A DNA stretch of 64,000 nucleotides, taken from assembly GCA_958295845.1 (NCBI GenBank), contig OY282376.1, positions 1 through 64,000 on the forward strand, written 5' to 3'. Below, piece after piece: positions 15,424-26,791 of the stretch. Position 1 is the stretch's first letter, and each line of letters begins with the position of its first letter. The DNA is from Caldilineaceae bacterium. GTDB lineage: Bacteria; Chloroflexota; Anaerolineae; Caldilineales; Caldilineaceae. A program made the position numbers and the translations under genes. The notes under the pieces were generated by a model. It saw only the letters and a program-made list of their open reading frames with translations. It was not told the origin of the DNA and did no database searches.

Positions 15424-15556
15424 TTTTTTCCGGCAGTCGGGGTCGGGGGTCTGCCCGTCTGGAAAGAGTGTCAGGGTTAAAGCCTACCGTAGTTCTGGGG
15501 GGTGTCGTCTTCGCGAGAGCGCCGCTCTGATACATTGAGCTACGGGGGCGATTCTG

Positions 15557-15598
15557 GAACACCCGTCTTTCTTGTGGGAGGGCGGGTGTTCTATTTCT
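15557..15598 (+). terminator. Stem-loop with T-rich tail
   Basis: GAACACCCG (15557-15565) and CGGGTGTTC (15583-15591) form a perfect 9-bp stem with a 17-base loop, followed by TATTTCTC. It lies upstream of the minus-strand lipoprotein gene. On the plus strand it would be a weak terminator. No plus-strand gene ends just before it. Confidence 0.4.
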
Positions 15599-15744
15599 CG
15601 TGTAGTCTAGCAGTATAAATCGTCTTTTCCAATACTGCTCTTATACGTTTCCTGGGGCTTCTTATACTTTTTGCCTGCGTTAGCCCAATCGCGCAGCAGT
15701 CGCAGACTGATTGTATAAAGATAGTACCTGTCGGGAATCGGTTG

Positions 15745-15775
15745 GCCCCCGGATACAGGCGGGGGCTTCTTTTAT
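15745..15775 (+). terminator. Intrinsic terminator-like hairpin
   Basis: GCCCCCG (15745-15751) and CGGGGGC (15760-15766) form a 7-bp all-GC stem with an 8-base loop, followed by TTCTTTT. It lies in the gene-free stretch 15424-15814, about 50 bases before leader copy B. The rest of that stretch holds only a tRNA-like half (about 15500-15552, minus strand) that does not complete a cloverleaf. Confidence 0.55.
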
Positions 15776-15814
15776 CCGCGCGGTACTGGCAGTTTTCTGG
15801 GGCGCGGTTGGCGG

Positions 15815-15995
15815 AGCACTGCTTTTCTTTAATGGTGTCTTTTGACGGGATCGCAGCGCGTAAGCATGTATACGCGCGCTGGGTATGACTCACGTAGCGC
15901 TGTACGCGCGGATCGCGCGGTGTTGAAGTTGAAGTAAAGACGTTAAAGATGCTGTAACACGAGGGGGCCGGCGCCCCTGCGCCCGCCTTTTTGGG
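15815..15995 (+). ncRNA. Duplicated leader or small RNA element, copy B
   Basis: It shares with 12805-13010, in order, CTGCTTTTCTTTAATGG, a GTATACGCGCGC block and a TTGAAGTTGAAG block. It ends in a GC-rich stem (GGGGC and GCCCC around 15963-15976) and TTTTT at 15988-15992. A plus-strand membrane-protein gene starts at 16009. The parallel structure argues that the whole unit, not just a terminator, was copied. Confidence 0.4.
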
Positions 15996-16008
15996 GGTAG
16001 GTGTAATT

Positions 16009-16311
16009 GTGACGGCTGAGATGTGGTTTGATATTGCTATTTGCGTTTTGTGCAGTGTCTTCGGGGGGCTGATTGTGGGGACTTTTTCTGAGTTTGTGCC
16101 TATGCGGCCTAGTTCTGCTCGGAAGTGGGTTATGCTTTTTATTTGGGCATTGCTTATCGGGGCGGCTGCTCTTGGCGTGTTGACGTATTATTGGGGGGGG
16201 GTGAATGGCTTTTTGGGTGGTTTGCTTGGCGTGCCTTTCCTCTATTTTGTTTGCTGGATGATTTACGAATCGGGGAAGGAGCGGGATGAAAGGGAAAGGT
16301 CGGGTCAGTAG
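16009..16311 (+). CDS. Small three-helix membrane protein
   Basis: 100 residues from GTG at 16009; a TTG at 15991 lies inside the terminator-like tract and is less likely. Three helices: WFDIAICVLCSVFGGLIVG, KWVMLFIWALLIGAAALGVL and FLGGLLGVPFLYFVCWMIY, with a charged tail (ESGKERDERERSGQ) that is probably cytoplasmic. Its base composition is more AT- and T-rich than the housekeeping genes, like the rest of this block. No family recognised; it might be a small channel or holin-like protein. Confidence 0.6.
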   Translation: MTAEMWFDIAICVLCSVFGGLIVGTFSEFVPMRPSSARKWVMLFIWALLIGAAALGVLTYYWGGVNGFLGGLLGVPFLYFVCWMIYESGKERDERERSGQ

Positions 16312-16583
16312 GTTGTTTTTTGGGGTTTTAGTTGGCAGCCGGCGGCTTTTTTGATCCCCAATTCCACAAGTGGAATCCACAAATGCAATTCAATTTCACA
16401 GGCGGCGTTTACTCCGTATAACGCGCGTGCCTGTGTGTTGGTTTTGAAGTAAGATGTTGCACTATCTTTATAGTTTCCGTTTTTGTGCACGAAGAGCCTT
16501 CGTTTTTCGTCTCCGACGCCGGACGCAGGGAGCAGTTCGCTAACGATTTGCCTGGGCCCAGCCAGCAGGAGGTCAGTTTCGTC

Positions 16584-18857
16584 GTGGTGAGATTTACGCA
16601 AGGAAGGAAGCCGGCCGAGGATCTGTTTGCGCAGGCACGCGCCGAACGGATCGATGCCAACGCGCCCCTGGCGGCGCGCATGCGGCCCCGCACCCTCGAT
16701 GAGTTCATTGGCCAGGAGGCGATTGTGGGCCCGGGCCGGCTCCTGCGGCGGGCGATTCAGGCGGACCGGTTGAGCAGCCTTATTTTCTATGGTCCGCCCG
16801 GCACCGGCAAGACGACCCTGGCCCAGGTGATCGCCAACACGACGGCGGCCCATTTCACTGCGCTCAACGCTGTGCTGGCCGGCGTCAAAAACATCCGGGA
16901 AACGGTGGCGGAGGCCCAGGAACGGTGGGCGCTTCACGATCAGGGGACGATTCTCTTTGTCGATGAGGTGCATCGCTTCAACAAGGCGCAGCAGGATGCG
17001 CTGCTGCCCTGGGTGGAGAACGGCACGGTAACTTTCATCGGCGCGACGACCGAAAACCCTTATTTTGAAGTCATCAAGGCCCTCGTCAGTCGCAGCCGCA
17101 TTTTTCAGCTGAAGACGCTGACCGAAGATCATCTGCGCCAGATCATTCAGACCGCTCTCGACACACCCCAACGCGGCTACGGCGACCTGCGCGTTGAGCT
17201 TGAGGACGAGGCAATCGACCATCTGGTCTCTATCGCCAATGGCGACGCCCGCGCCCTGCTGAATGCGCTGGAGCTGGCCGTCGAGACCACCGACCCTGGA
17301 GGGGACGGTGTCGTCCGCATCCCGCTCGCTATCGCAGAGGAGTCGATTCAGCGCCGAGCCGTGCTGTATGACAAGGAGGGCGACTATCATTTCGATACGA
17401 TCAGCGCCTTCATCAAGAGCCTGCGCGGCAGCGACCCGGATGCGGCGTTGTACTGGCTGGCGAAGATGGTTTACGCCGGCGAGGAGCCGCGTTATATCTT
17501 TCGGCGCATGCTGATCCTGGCCAGTGAGGATGTGGGCCTGGCCGACCCGCATGCGGTTCAGGTGGTCAACGCCTGCGCCGAGGCTTTTGACCGCGTCGGC
17601 CTGCCGGAGGGCAATTTCCCCCTGGCGCAGGCTGCGCTCTATCTGGCGACTGCGGAAAAGTCCAATTCGGCGTTGGCATTTTTCGACGCGCTCGAGGCTG
17701 TGAGCAATGAACCTGATTCTGATGTTCCCAGTCATCTGCGCGACGGGAACCGCGACAGCGAGGGGTTCGGGCACGGGGCCGGCTATCTCTATCCACACGC
17801 TTATCGGGACCATTGGGTGGCGCAGCAGTATCTGCCCGGCGCGCTCCAGGGCAAGGTTTTTTACGAGCCGACGGGCCAGGGGTATGAGGCCAGGATCGGC
17901 GTTGCCGTCACCCAGCGGCGCGAGGCCCAGCTGGCCGCGATGCTGGAGGGTTTTGGCGCGCCGCCGGAAATTCTGACATTCGCGCCCGATGAAACCGCCC
18001 GCGATCGGTGGCTCCAGCGCACGATTGCGCAATCCGGCGAAGCGACGGCCGCGCTGCGGGACCGGATTCTGGCCGGCGGCCCCATTGAGCGGCACAGTGT
18101 CGTGCTGGATGTGAACGCCGGCAGCGGGCTGCTGACGTGGGAGGCGCTGCGGCGCGCGCCCGAAGGCGGCGTCTACGCGCTGGCGTTCAACGAGGCGGAC
18201 CGGCAGGCTCTTCAGGAGCAGGCGCAGAACCTGTCCGAAGTCGAGCGGCCGATTGTTCTGCAAGGGGCTTCCGGCGGGGCGGCGCAACTGCCCGATGCTG
18301 AAGAGGTCCGTTATGATGCGATAGTCGGACGCAACGCCCTGCTTGGCGCCGTGGACAAAGAGGCCGCCCTGGCGCATCTGGCCGAACAGATGGCTGCGGG
18401 CAGCTGGCTTGCCCTGGCCGAGACGGTACCGAGACATACGCAGAGGATCTACGAATTAGGGGACCGCTCTCTGCTGCAGCCGGAGCTGGCCGAGCGGCTG
18501 GTCGCGGCCGAAGAGGCGATCTACGCCGATGCTACGGATGGGCTGGTCAACTGGGACGAGGACACGCTGCGGGCCGCCCTCTCCGCCGCCTTCCCCGCAG
18601 AAACGCGGGCCGGGCGGGTCTCGCTGGAGCGGATCGACACCGATACCGACCTGCGCATAACCGATGCGTACATCCGGCGCTGGTTTGGCCCGGCGCTTGG
18701 CGAGCGCAAATCCTACGCCGAGCGGCTGGCTGAAGGGATGCAGCCTGATGAGGTGGAGCGGGTCGAGAGCTGGATCAGGGGGCAGTTGCTGAACCAGACG
18801 GTGGTCTGGCGGCGGCGTACTGTGTTGATACGGGTGGCGGGGCGGACGAGCCGCTAG
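16584..18857 (+). CDS. rarA: RarA/MgsA-type AAA ATPase fused to a methyltransferase-like C-terminal region
   Basis: 757 residues from GTG at 16584, which has AGGAGGT ten bases upstream; a GTG at 16485 opens a longer frame with no such site. Residues 1-420 are RarA, the clamp-loader-like ATPase that acts at stalled replication forks: [12 protein letters not shown], Walker [10 protein letters not shown] (about 70-78), Walker [12 protein letters not shown], sensor [11 protein letters not shown], and a C-terminal helical part with SEDVGLADP and [16 protein letters not shown]. Usual RarA stops near residue 440. Here about 315 more residues follow, including [17 protein letters not shown] (from about 505), which resembles a SAM-binding loop. 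Similar long forms are known in cyanobacteria and Chloroflexota. Activity of the tail is inferred. Confidence 0.9.
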   Translation: MVRFTQGRKPAEDLFAQARAERIDANAPLAARMRPRTLDEFIGQEAIVGPGRLLRRAIQADRLSSLIFYGPPGTGKTTLAQVIANTTAAHFTALNAVLAGVKNIRETVAEAQERWALHDQGTILFVDEVHRFNKAQQDALLPWVENGTVTFIGATTENPYFEVIKALVSRSRIFQLKTLTEDHLRQIIQTALDTPQRGYGDLRVELEDEAIDHLVSIANGDARALLNALELAVETTDPGGDGVVRIPLAIAEESIQRRAVLYDKEGDYHFDTISAFIKSLRGSDPDAALYWLAKMVYAGEEPRYIFRRMLILASEDVGLADPHAVQVVNACAEAFDRVGLPEGNFPLAQAALYLATAEKSNSALAFFDALEAVSNEPDSDVPSHLRDGNRDSEGFGHGAGYLYPHAYRDHWVAQQYLPGALQGKVFYEPTGQGYEARIGVAVTQRREAQLAAMLEGFGAPPEILTFAPDETARDRWLQRTIAQSGEATAALRDRILAGGPIERHSVVLDVNAGSGLLTWEALRRAPEGGVYALAFNEADRQALQEQAQNLSEVERPIVLQGASGGAAQLPDAEEVRYDAIVGRNALLGAVDKEAALAHLAEQMAAGSWLALAETVPRHTQRIYELGDRSLLQPELAERLVAAEEAIYADATDGLVNWDEDTLRAALSAAFPAETRAGRVSLERIDTDTDLRITDAYIRRWFGPALGERKSYAERLAEGMQPDEVERVESWIRGQLLNQTVVWRRRTVLIRVAGRTSR

Positions 18858-19151
18858 CGCTCCTGTGGCCGACCGCAATATTCCTCGATTTACTACGCCG
18901 CTTGGGAGCAGCCATAGACAAGTACCGCAGACGTGTGCATCCCAGATTTGGGGCGGGAGCAGTCTGGCGGGGAGATTTTGCCGGCGGTGGCTGGCGTTGT
19001 TTACCGGCTCCTGGAGAGACGTGGAGCAGGCGCCAGGCCGGGCCTGGCCTTACCGGGCGTCCGTGGATTAAGGGGGACCAGGGCAGGCCAGTGTAGGCAC
19101 GGTGTAGGCACGGGGCCTGCCCCTGCCGTGGTGTCTGGGGGGAACACTGTT
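18858..19151. other. Intergenic region without a supported gene
   Basis: Short frames on both strands are broken, lack ribosome sites and follow the GC bias only. The segment leads into the tandem repeat starting at 19152. No terminator with a clean T-run was found after the rarA stop. Confidence 0.4.
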
Positions 19152-19500
19152 GGCCAGACACGTTGCTGGGGAAGAATGAGCACGGTGGCTAGTAAGGGCG
19201 GGGCGTTGCGGGGGCGCAGAACTGCAGTGGTCAGTGGTCAGTGGTCGGTGGTCAGTGGCTGGAGACAGCACGTGGGGGGTAGAAACTGTTAGCCAGACAC
19301 GTTGCTGGGGAAGAATGAGCACGGTGGCTAGTAAGGGCGGGGCGTTGCGGGGGCGCAGAACTGCAGTGGTCAGTGGTCGGTGGTCAGTGGTCAGTGGCTG
19401 GAGACAGCACGTTGGGGGTAGAAACTGTTGGCTAGACACGTTGCTGGGGCAGAATGAGCAAGGTGGCGAGACAGGGCGGGGCGTTGCGGGGGCGCAGCCC
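19152..19500. repeat. 139-bp tandem repeat, about two and a half copies
   Basis: Units start at 19152, 19291 and 19430 (each beginning GCCAGACACG or a close form), a regular 139-base period. Each holds CGTTGCTGGGG, a GC-rich tract ending GGGGGCGCAG, then GAACTGCAG, a run of GTGGTCA heptamers and GGAGACAGCACG. The third unit passes directly into the dispersed 232-bp element at 19434-19665. Identity between the first two units is above 95 percent by eye. Confidence 0.85.
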
Positions 19501-19665
19501 CTGCACAAGGGAGGGCCGAAGGCCCGACCGCCCAAATGAAAGGAGGGAGTGAAGAGGAGTGAGGAGTGAATGAAACCGAATGGTCTGCAGGCGATTGGAA
19601 CTGACTGAGGCCTGGTTGCAGCAAGAGGTATACGAGAGGTCACCCTCATTTTGGGATGCACCCAC
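19434..19665 (+). repeat. Dispersed structured element, copy 1
   Basis: About 80 percent identical by eye to 60247-60485, same orientation. It begins AGACACGTTGC, has a GC-rich core that can fold as two hairpins closed by an outer stem (GGGCGG with CCGCCC), a purine-rich stretch, and ends GAGGTATACGAGAGGTCA then TTGGGATGCACCCAC. Hairpin 1 here has GCCCCTGC where copy 2 has GCCCCCGC, turning a G-C pair into G-U and keeping the stem. It ends 95 bases before the sugar-dehydrogenase gene. It may be a non-autonomous mobile element or a structured RNA. Confidence 0.65.
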
Positions 19666-19759
19666 GCAGAGGCTGCATGCAACTTTTTCCACCTTCTCGG
19701 CGTCCAGTTATTGGGAATTACTGTAAACAATAACTTTGCTCGGTTAGAGAGGGGGAGCT

Positions 19760-21421
19760 ATGAAGGCCACTGCCGCGTTCCCATTTGTGCTCTGTGTAGT
19801 GTCTTTGCTAATGGTTGGCTTCAGCCATTCCACCAGGCACCAATCCGACAATGTAGCAACGCCAACACCGCAACCACCCTACCTGGCTGTGCCGGGGGAA
19901 AACATCGTCGCGCTGGGAAATCTGGCAGCTTCGGCAAATAAGGATGGATTGGCGCAGTTGAGTGATGGCGACATGGCAACACTGTGGACTGCGCAGGACG
20001 TCGCACCGCAATGGCTCCTTATTGAGTTCGATGACTTCCATCTGGTGAGCAAGATCGAGTTGGTTGTTACGCAAAGTGAAGTCGGCTTGACGACACATGA
20101 AGTCTGGTTGGGAGACAGTTCCCACACGTTGACTCCCTATAAGCGGTTTGACAATATTCAAACCGAGAATGAGCAGATACTCGAGGTCTTCGTCGATCCC
20201 CCGCGGCGCATCAACAGTGTATACATCCTCACCAGACATAGTATGGGCTGGGTTGGATGGTACGAAGTGAGGGTATTCAACGCAATTGAATTCAATGAGT
20301 GGCAGTTCAACGAGGTTGCCTCCGGGTTTGAATTGCCCGTGCAAACGACTCATGCCGGCGATGGCAGCGGCCGGCTCTTTGTCGTCGAACATGAAGGGCG
20401 CATCCGCATCCTCAAGGACGGCCTTATCAATGATGCGCCCTTCCTGGACATCTCAGATCGTGTGAAATGCTGCGGAGAACAAGGGCTTCTTGGTATCGCC
20501 TTCCCGCCAACCTACAGCGACCGTCGGCATTTCTACGTGAGTTATACAAACGCCGTTGGTGAGACCGTTATCAGCCGGTTCAAGACTTCCTCCCATCCTG
20601 ACCAAGCCGATCCTGACAGTGAGGAGATCCTGCTAACCATTCCGCAACCGCATGTGAATCACAATGGCGGCTCTCTTGCATTCGGCCCCAGAGATGGCTA
20701 CCTTTACATCGGCAGTGGGGATGGCGGCGGCATGGCGGACAAGCAGAATGGGCAAGATCCCAATACGTTGCTGGGCAAAGTATTACGGATCGATGTGGAA
20801 TCCGGCGTCAAGCCCTACGACATTCCTGCCAGCAACCCGTTTGTGGAAGATGACGGCTATCGCGATGAAATTTGGGCATTGGGCATACGCAATCCCTGGG
20901 GGTTCGCCTTTGACAGACAGACAGGCGCTCTCTACATTCCCGACGCGGGACAAGACAGAAGGGAGGAAGTTAATTTTCAGAGCGCGCAAAGCACGGGAGG
21001 GGAGAACTACGGATGGCCTGCATGGGAGGGGAATTACTGCAGCCAGTTTGAAAGCAAGTCTTGTAACGTAGTTGATGTAGTCCTGCCCGTGTCCGTCTAT
21101 GAACACGTACAAGGGCGGTGCGCCATCGTAGGCGGTGCGGTCCTGTCAGGGATTTTCTTGTATGCTGATTTCTGCAAAGGGAGTATTTGGGGGTTGCAGC
21201 GTATAGGAGACAGATGGCAAAGTGTAGAGCTCATCAGCGGGTCTACTGCAATAAGCAGCATTGGCACTGACGAGGCGGGCAATGTATACGCCGTTGGCTA
21301 TTCGAGCGGCATGATCTATCGTTTCATGCCAACTGTGAAAGACAAATCAATACAACAAGAGGCAGCCAAGAAAATGTCCTATGAGGCGCCTCGTTTTGGC
21401 AAGACTGCCCTTCTGCAATAG
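19760..21421 (+). CDS. Secreted PQQ-type sugar dehydrogenase with N-terminal F5/8C-like domain
   Basis: 553 residues, ATG preceded by GAGAGGGGGAG. A signal peptide (PFVLCVVSLLMVGFSHS) indicates export. Residues about 45-170 look like a discoidin (F5/8 type C) carbohydrate-binding domain: LSDGDMATLWTAQD, PQWLLIEFDDFHLVSKIEL, VGWYEVRVF. Residues about 180-530 are the six-bladed beta-propeller of glucose/sorbosone dehydrogenases: GRLFVVEHEGRIRILKDG, EQGLLGIAFPP, HVNHNGGSLAFGP, YIGSGDGGG, GNYGW-like ENYGWP, and a C-terminal YRF. These enzymes oxidise aldose sugars with PQQ and calcium outside the cytoplasm. No PQQ synthesis genes are in the window. Confidence 0.88.
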   Translation: MKATAAFPFVLCVVSLLMVGFSHSTRHQSDNVATPTPQPPYLAVPGENIVALGNLAASANKDGLAQLSDGDMATLWTAQDVAPQWLLIEFDDFHLVSKIELVVTQSEVGLTTHEVWLGDSSHTLTPYKRFDNIQTENEQILEVFVDPPRRINSVYILTRHSMGWVGWYEVRVFNAIEFNEWQFNEVASGFELPVQTTHAGDGSGRLFVVEHEGRIRILKDGLINDAPFLDISDRVKCCGEQGLLGIAFPPTYSDRRHFYVSYTNAVGETVISRFKTSSHPDQADPDSEEILLTIPQPHVNHNGGSLAFGPRDGYLYIGSGDGGGMADKQNGQDPNTLLGKVLRIDVESGVKPYDIPASNPFVEDDGYRDEIWALGIRNPWGFAFDRQTGALYIPDAGQDRREEVNFQSAQSTGGENYGWPAWEGNYCSQFESKSCNVVDVVLPVSVYEHVQGRCAIVGGAVLSGIFLYADFCKGSIWGLQRIGDRWQSVELISGSTAISSIGTDEAGNVYAVGYSSGMIYRFMPTVKDKSIQQEAAKKMSYEAPRFGKTALLQ

Positions 21422-21516
21422 CAGTCAGCGCCAGAATCTCCATCCCCTCTCGATCGCACAGTCTTATCGATTCACGTTGATGATTTGGGACTATCTCCAA
21501 AGCCCAACTATGTGGC

Positions 21517-21562
21517 CGCTTCCCTCTGGCTAAGACCGGCCGTTTCGCGGGCCCAGACCATG
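21517..21562 (-). pseudogene. Remnant of an Xre-ImmA gene start
   Basis: This stretch repeats the 5-prime part of the gene at 22196-23389 almost base for base (CGCTTCCCTCTGGCTAAGAC to the ATG). On the minus strand it reads MVWARETAGLSQREAA and then meets a stop. It is a partial duplicate about 1.8 kb from the intact gene. The rest of 21422-21667 has no gene. Confidence 0.8.
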
Positions 21563-21667
21563 AAAACACGAGGCGCAACCTGGGCTATAGTGGGTTAGCG
21601 TGCCTCCCGAAATGTACGGAAACTGCGCTTGCGCACTAATCACAATCCATCCCTACTATAACTCGAA

Positions 21668-22192
21668 TCACAGCTCAGTCGCTCTCCAGCCGGTGCGGAA
21701 GTCGAGCTCCTGGATCAGCGTGAAAGTGTTGATGCAGCGTACGTTGAAGTCATTACACACGTCAGGCAACTTGCGGTTAGCCCGGCGCCGGCTTGGTCTC
21801 GAATTCTCGGTGGTTACAACAGATCGCTCCTGTATATCAACGAGAGCATAGGCGACCAGGAACGGGTCGCGTCCCATTTTTACCACTTCCTCATCTGTCA
21901 AGTCGCTGGCATACCCTTGTTCGGTGACACGGGCTACCAGTTCCACACTAGCTTCTTCATCCAGCACCAACGTCTCATTGTAGGTCTTTAACCACTCGAC
22001 CAATGGATCTTCCTTATCCTTCTGAGGCCGGGGAAAGATAACTTCCTCATAGAACTCTAGAGGGATCTTGATTCGGCCGAGTCTACCCATCTCCAACATC
22101 CAATCCCAGAATTCCGGGACTCTCTCGATGGGGTAGTAGTCTCGATTCGCGTCGATGAGGACACAGGCGTCGAGAAGGTAAAGCACTGACAT
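21668..22192 (-). CDS. DUF4411-type PIN-domain protein, putative toxin
   Basis: 174 residues. MSVLYLLDACVLIDANRDYYP is the start of DUF4411 proteins, with the PIN-domain acidic residues D8 and D14; later come EVVKMGRDPFLVAYAL, VVTTENSRPSRR and KLPDVCNDFNVRCINTFTLIQE, all typical. PIN domains are magnesium-dependent RNases. The ATG follows the stop of the Xre-ImmA gene by three bases, so the two are translated together. This Xre-ImmA plus DUF4411 order is a known toxin-antitoxin-like pairing; activity here is not shown. Confidence 0.88.
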   Translation of the reverse strand: MSVLYLLDACVLIDANRDYYPIERVPEFWDWMLEMGRLGRIKIPLEFYEEVIFPRPQKDKEDPLVEWLKTYNETLVLDEEASVELVARVTEQGYASDLTDEEVVKMGRDPFLVAYALVDIQERSVVTTENSRPSRRRANRKLPDVCNDFNVRCINTFTLIQELDFRTGWRATEL

Positions 22193-22195
22193 CGA

Positions 22196-23389
22196 CTATC
22201 GTGGACCGCCGGTGTCCAGCAACGGCTGTACCTGCCTGGGTTTGACCCCCAGGATCTGCGCTGCCTTGGACGTTGACAGAGCGTCTGCTGCCACCATGCG
22301 CTTTACCAGCGCGACGATCCGACTCCCGAGTCGATGGCGGCGCACTCTATAGTAGTTGGGCCCGCCGTCCTGCTCGCGTGCCTGCGCGCGACTTCGTTCC
22401 CGCTCTCCATGCCATGCTTTGCGATATATGGCACTCAACTGGTGGTACGTGTCCTGGGAGATCAAGTTGGATCGGTATGCTTTGTAGGCAACCATGGCGC
22501 TACTAACTTTGAATTCGCTCGCAAACGCACTGATTCGTTCTGAGAAGTGGGGGATATCTTGACAACTGTCGAGGGCAAGCTGCCTCAATTCCCGTTCAGG
22601 CAGCAGGAATTCCCCCGCAACATCATTGCAAAATCGTTCTACCTCGTTCTCCGCACTGTCTCCACTGATCCCGGTATGGCCGAGCAGCAGATGCACCATT
22701 TCGTGCATTAGAGTGAATGACCAGGCAGATTTGGCGTCCCGGTCGTTGATCACAATAAAGGGAGCCACTTCGTCGGCGATTGAGAATCCTCGAAAGACCG
22801 TCGTATCAAGCGCGGTCGCGTAGTTGCCCAAATCCCCTTTGAGCAGAACAAAAATACCCGCCTTCTCGGCGTTTCTGCGCAACAGGTCAAAGGCAGCCGA
22901 CGCGCTTGATTGGGCGCGATAGCTCGCCGCACTGAGGCCTAGCAGCGCCTGCAATGTTTTTAAGACTGCTGCGCGGCCATCCTCTACATGGTGAAAGTCG
23001 ACGAAAGGCAGCGGCTCTTCTTCGTCTTCTTCCTCCATAATGACGCGAACCATGCTCTGGCGCGCCCTGATCTCCCGGATCAAAGCGTCCAGCAACGCCT
23101 CTTCAGAGTTGTCTTCGTTTTGAGGCAGGGTGCGGAAGTCCACCCCCCGGTCGCCCTTTTGCGGCGGTTTGGAAAGGTAAAAGGTGAGCAGCGGACGGCG
23201 GTACTGGCCCGCCATTTTGACCAGTTGGGGACGGGTCGGTTCTTGCTGGCCGCGCTCAATACGGGCCAGCTTCTCTACCGCAGAGGATTTGGAACTGTCG
23301 CGGAAGGCCAGCCTTTTAGCCGCTTCCCTCTGGCTAAGACCAGCCGTTTCGCGGGCCCAGACCATGATTGCCGGGTTGACTTTGGGCAT
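22196..23389 (-). CDS. Xre-type helix-turn-helix protein with ImmA/IrrE metallopeptidase domain
   Basis: 397 residues; the ATG follows AGGAGG at longer spacing. Residues 8-62 are a helix-turn-helix (MVWARETAGLSQREAAKRL, then IERGQQEPTRPQLVKMA). Residues about 165-310 are the ImmA/IrrE (COG2856) domain with zinc site H229-E230-x-x-H233 (LMHEMVHLLLGHTG) and a further acidic residue in the next helix (NEVERFCNDVAGEFLLP). Such proteins act as antitoxins or regulators that can cleave their partner. A C-terminal basic segment (RVRRHRLGSRIVALVKR) is extra. It precedes the PIN gene and likely controls it. Confidence 0.92.
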   Translation of the reverse strand: MPKVNPAIMVWARETAGLSQREAAKRLAFRDSSKSSAVEKLARIERGQQEPTRPQLVKMAGQYRRPLLTFYLSKPPQKGDRGVDFRTLPQNEDNSEEALLDALIREIRARQSMVRVIMEEEDEEEPLPFVDFHHVEDGRAAVLKTLQALLGLSAASYRAQSSASAAFDLLRRNAEKAGIFVLLKGDLGNYATALDTTVFRGFSIADEVAPFIVINDRDAKSAWSFTLMHEMVHLLLGHTGISGDSAENEVERFCNDVAGEFLLPERELRQLALDSCQDIPHFSERISAFASEFKVSSAMVAYKAYRSNLISQDTYHQLSAIYRKAWHGERERSRAQAREQDGGPNYYRVRRHRLGSRIVALVKRMVAADALSTSKAAQILGVKPRQVQPLLDTGGPR

Positions 23390-23466
23390 CGTCCTGCGCC
23401 CCCCTCCTCTACCCCTGTTGTGTAGTCAGTTGCGATTGCCCGGCACCGCCCGCCCAGGCCAGGAAG

Positions 23467-26403
<2,937 letters not shown>

Positions 26404-26728
26404 ATTGCATCCCTCTGTTTACCCGTTGCCGCCCCCGGTGGTCTGGGTATGCGGCGGCGGGCAAGATCGATGGGGGCGTCTCGTCTCCCCCTACACCAAA
26501 CGAAACACGGAGAAAAGTGGTTCGCCGATGTGAGTGCGTATCTGTCCGGTCAGCCCTGAACTACATGGATCGCAGTTTCGGCTGCACCGCCTATTCTACC
26601 ATGCACAGGGAAACCGCCAATGTGGCGGATCCTGTACTGTTTTATTCTGTTTGTCAAAGCAGCATCGCCCTATGCGAAGAATACTACAGCAGTACATGGT
26701 TTCTGCGATCTGTGCTACAATGTGTCCG
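26404..26728. other. Intergenic region between secA and the LysM gene
   Basis: Divergent promoter region. It includes a small perfect stem CCGCC-AATGT-GGCGG near 26613-26627 and a possible -10 box TACAAT at 26717-26722 on the plus strand. No supported gene. Confidence 0.4.
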
Positions 26729-26766
26729 TGGCCAGTGGCTAGTGGTGTCCACTGGCCATCTTTTCC
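26729..26766 (+). terminator. Stem-loop with T-run upstream of the LysM gene
   Basis: TGGCCAGTGG (26729-26738) and CCACTGGCCA (26749-26758) form a perfect 10-bp stem with a 10-base loop, followed by TCTTTTCCC. It lies 34 bases before the ATG at 26792, after the candidate -10 box, so it may attenuate that gene. One arm resembles the GTGGTCA heptamer repeats seen elsewhere. Confidence 0.45.
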
Positions 26767-26791
26767 CTGCGCCACAGGCCACCGCGGTTAA

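Noticed and set aside
16305..18437. 710-codon minus-strand frame opposite rarA
   Set aside because: Mirror of a gene with complete ATPase motifs; its translation shows no recognisable domain.
19152..19500. CRISPR array
   Set aside because: The repeats are 139 bp with no short repeat-spacer alternation and no cas genes anywhere in the window.
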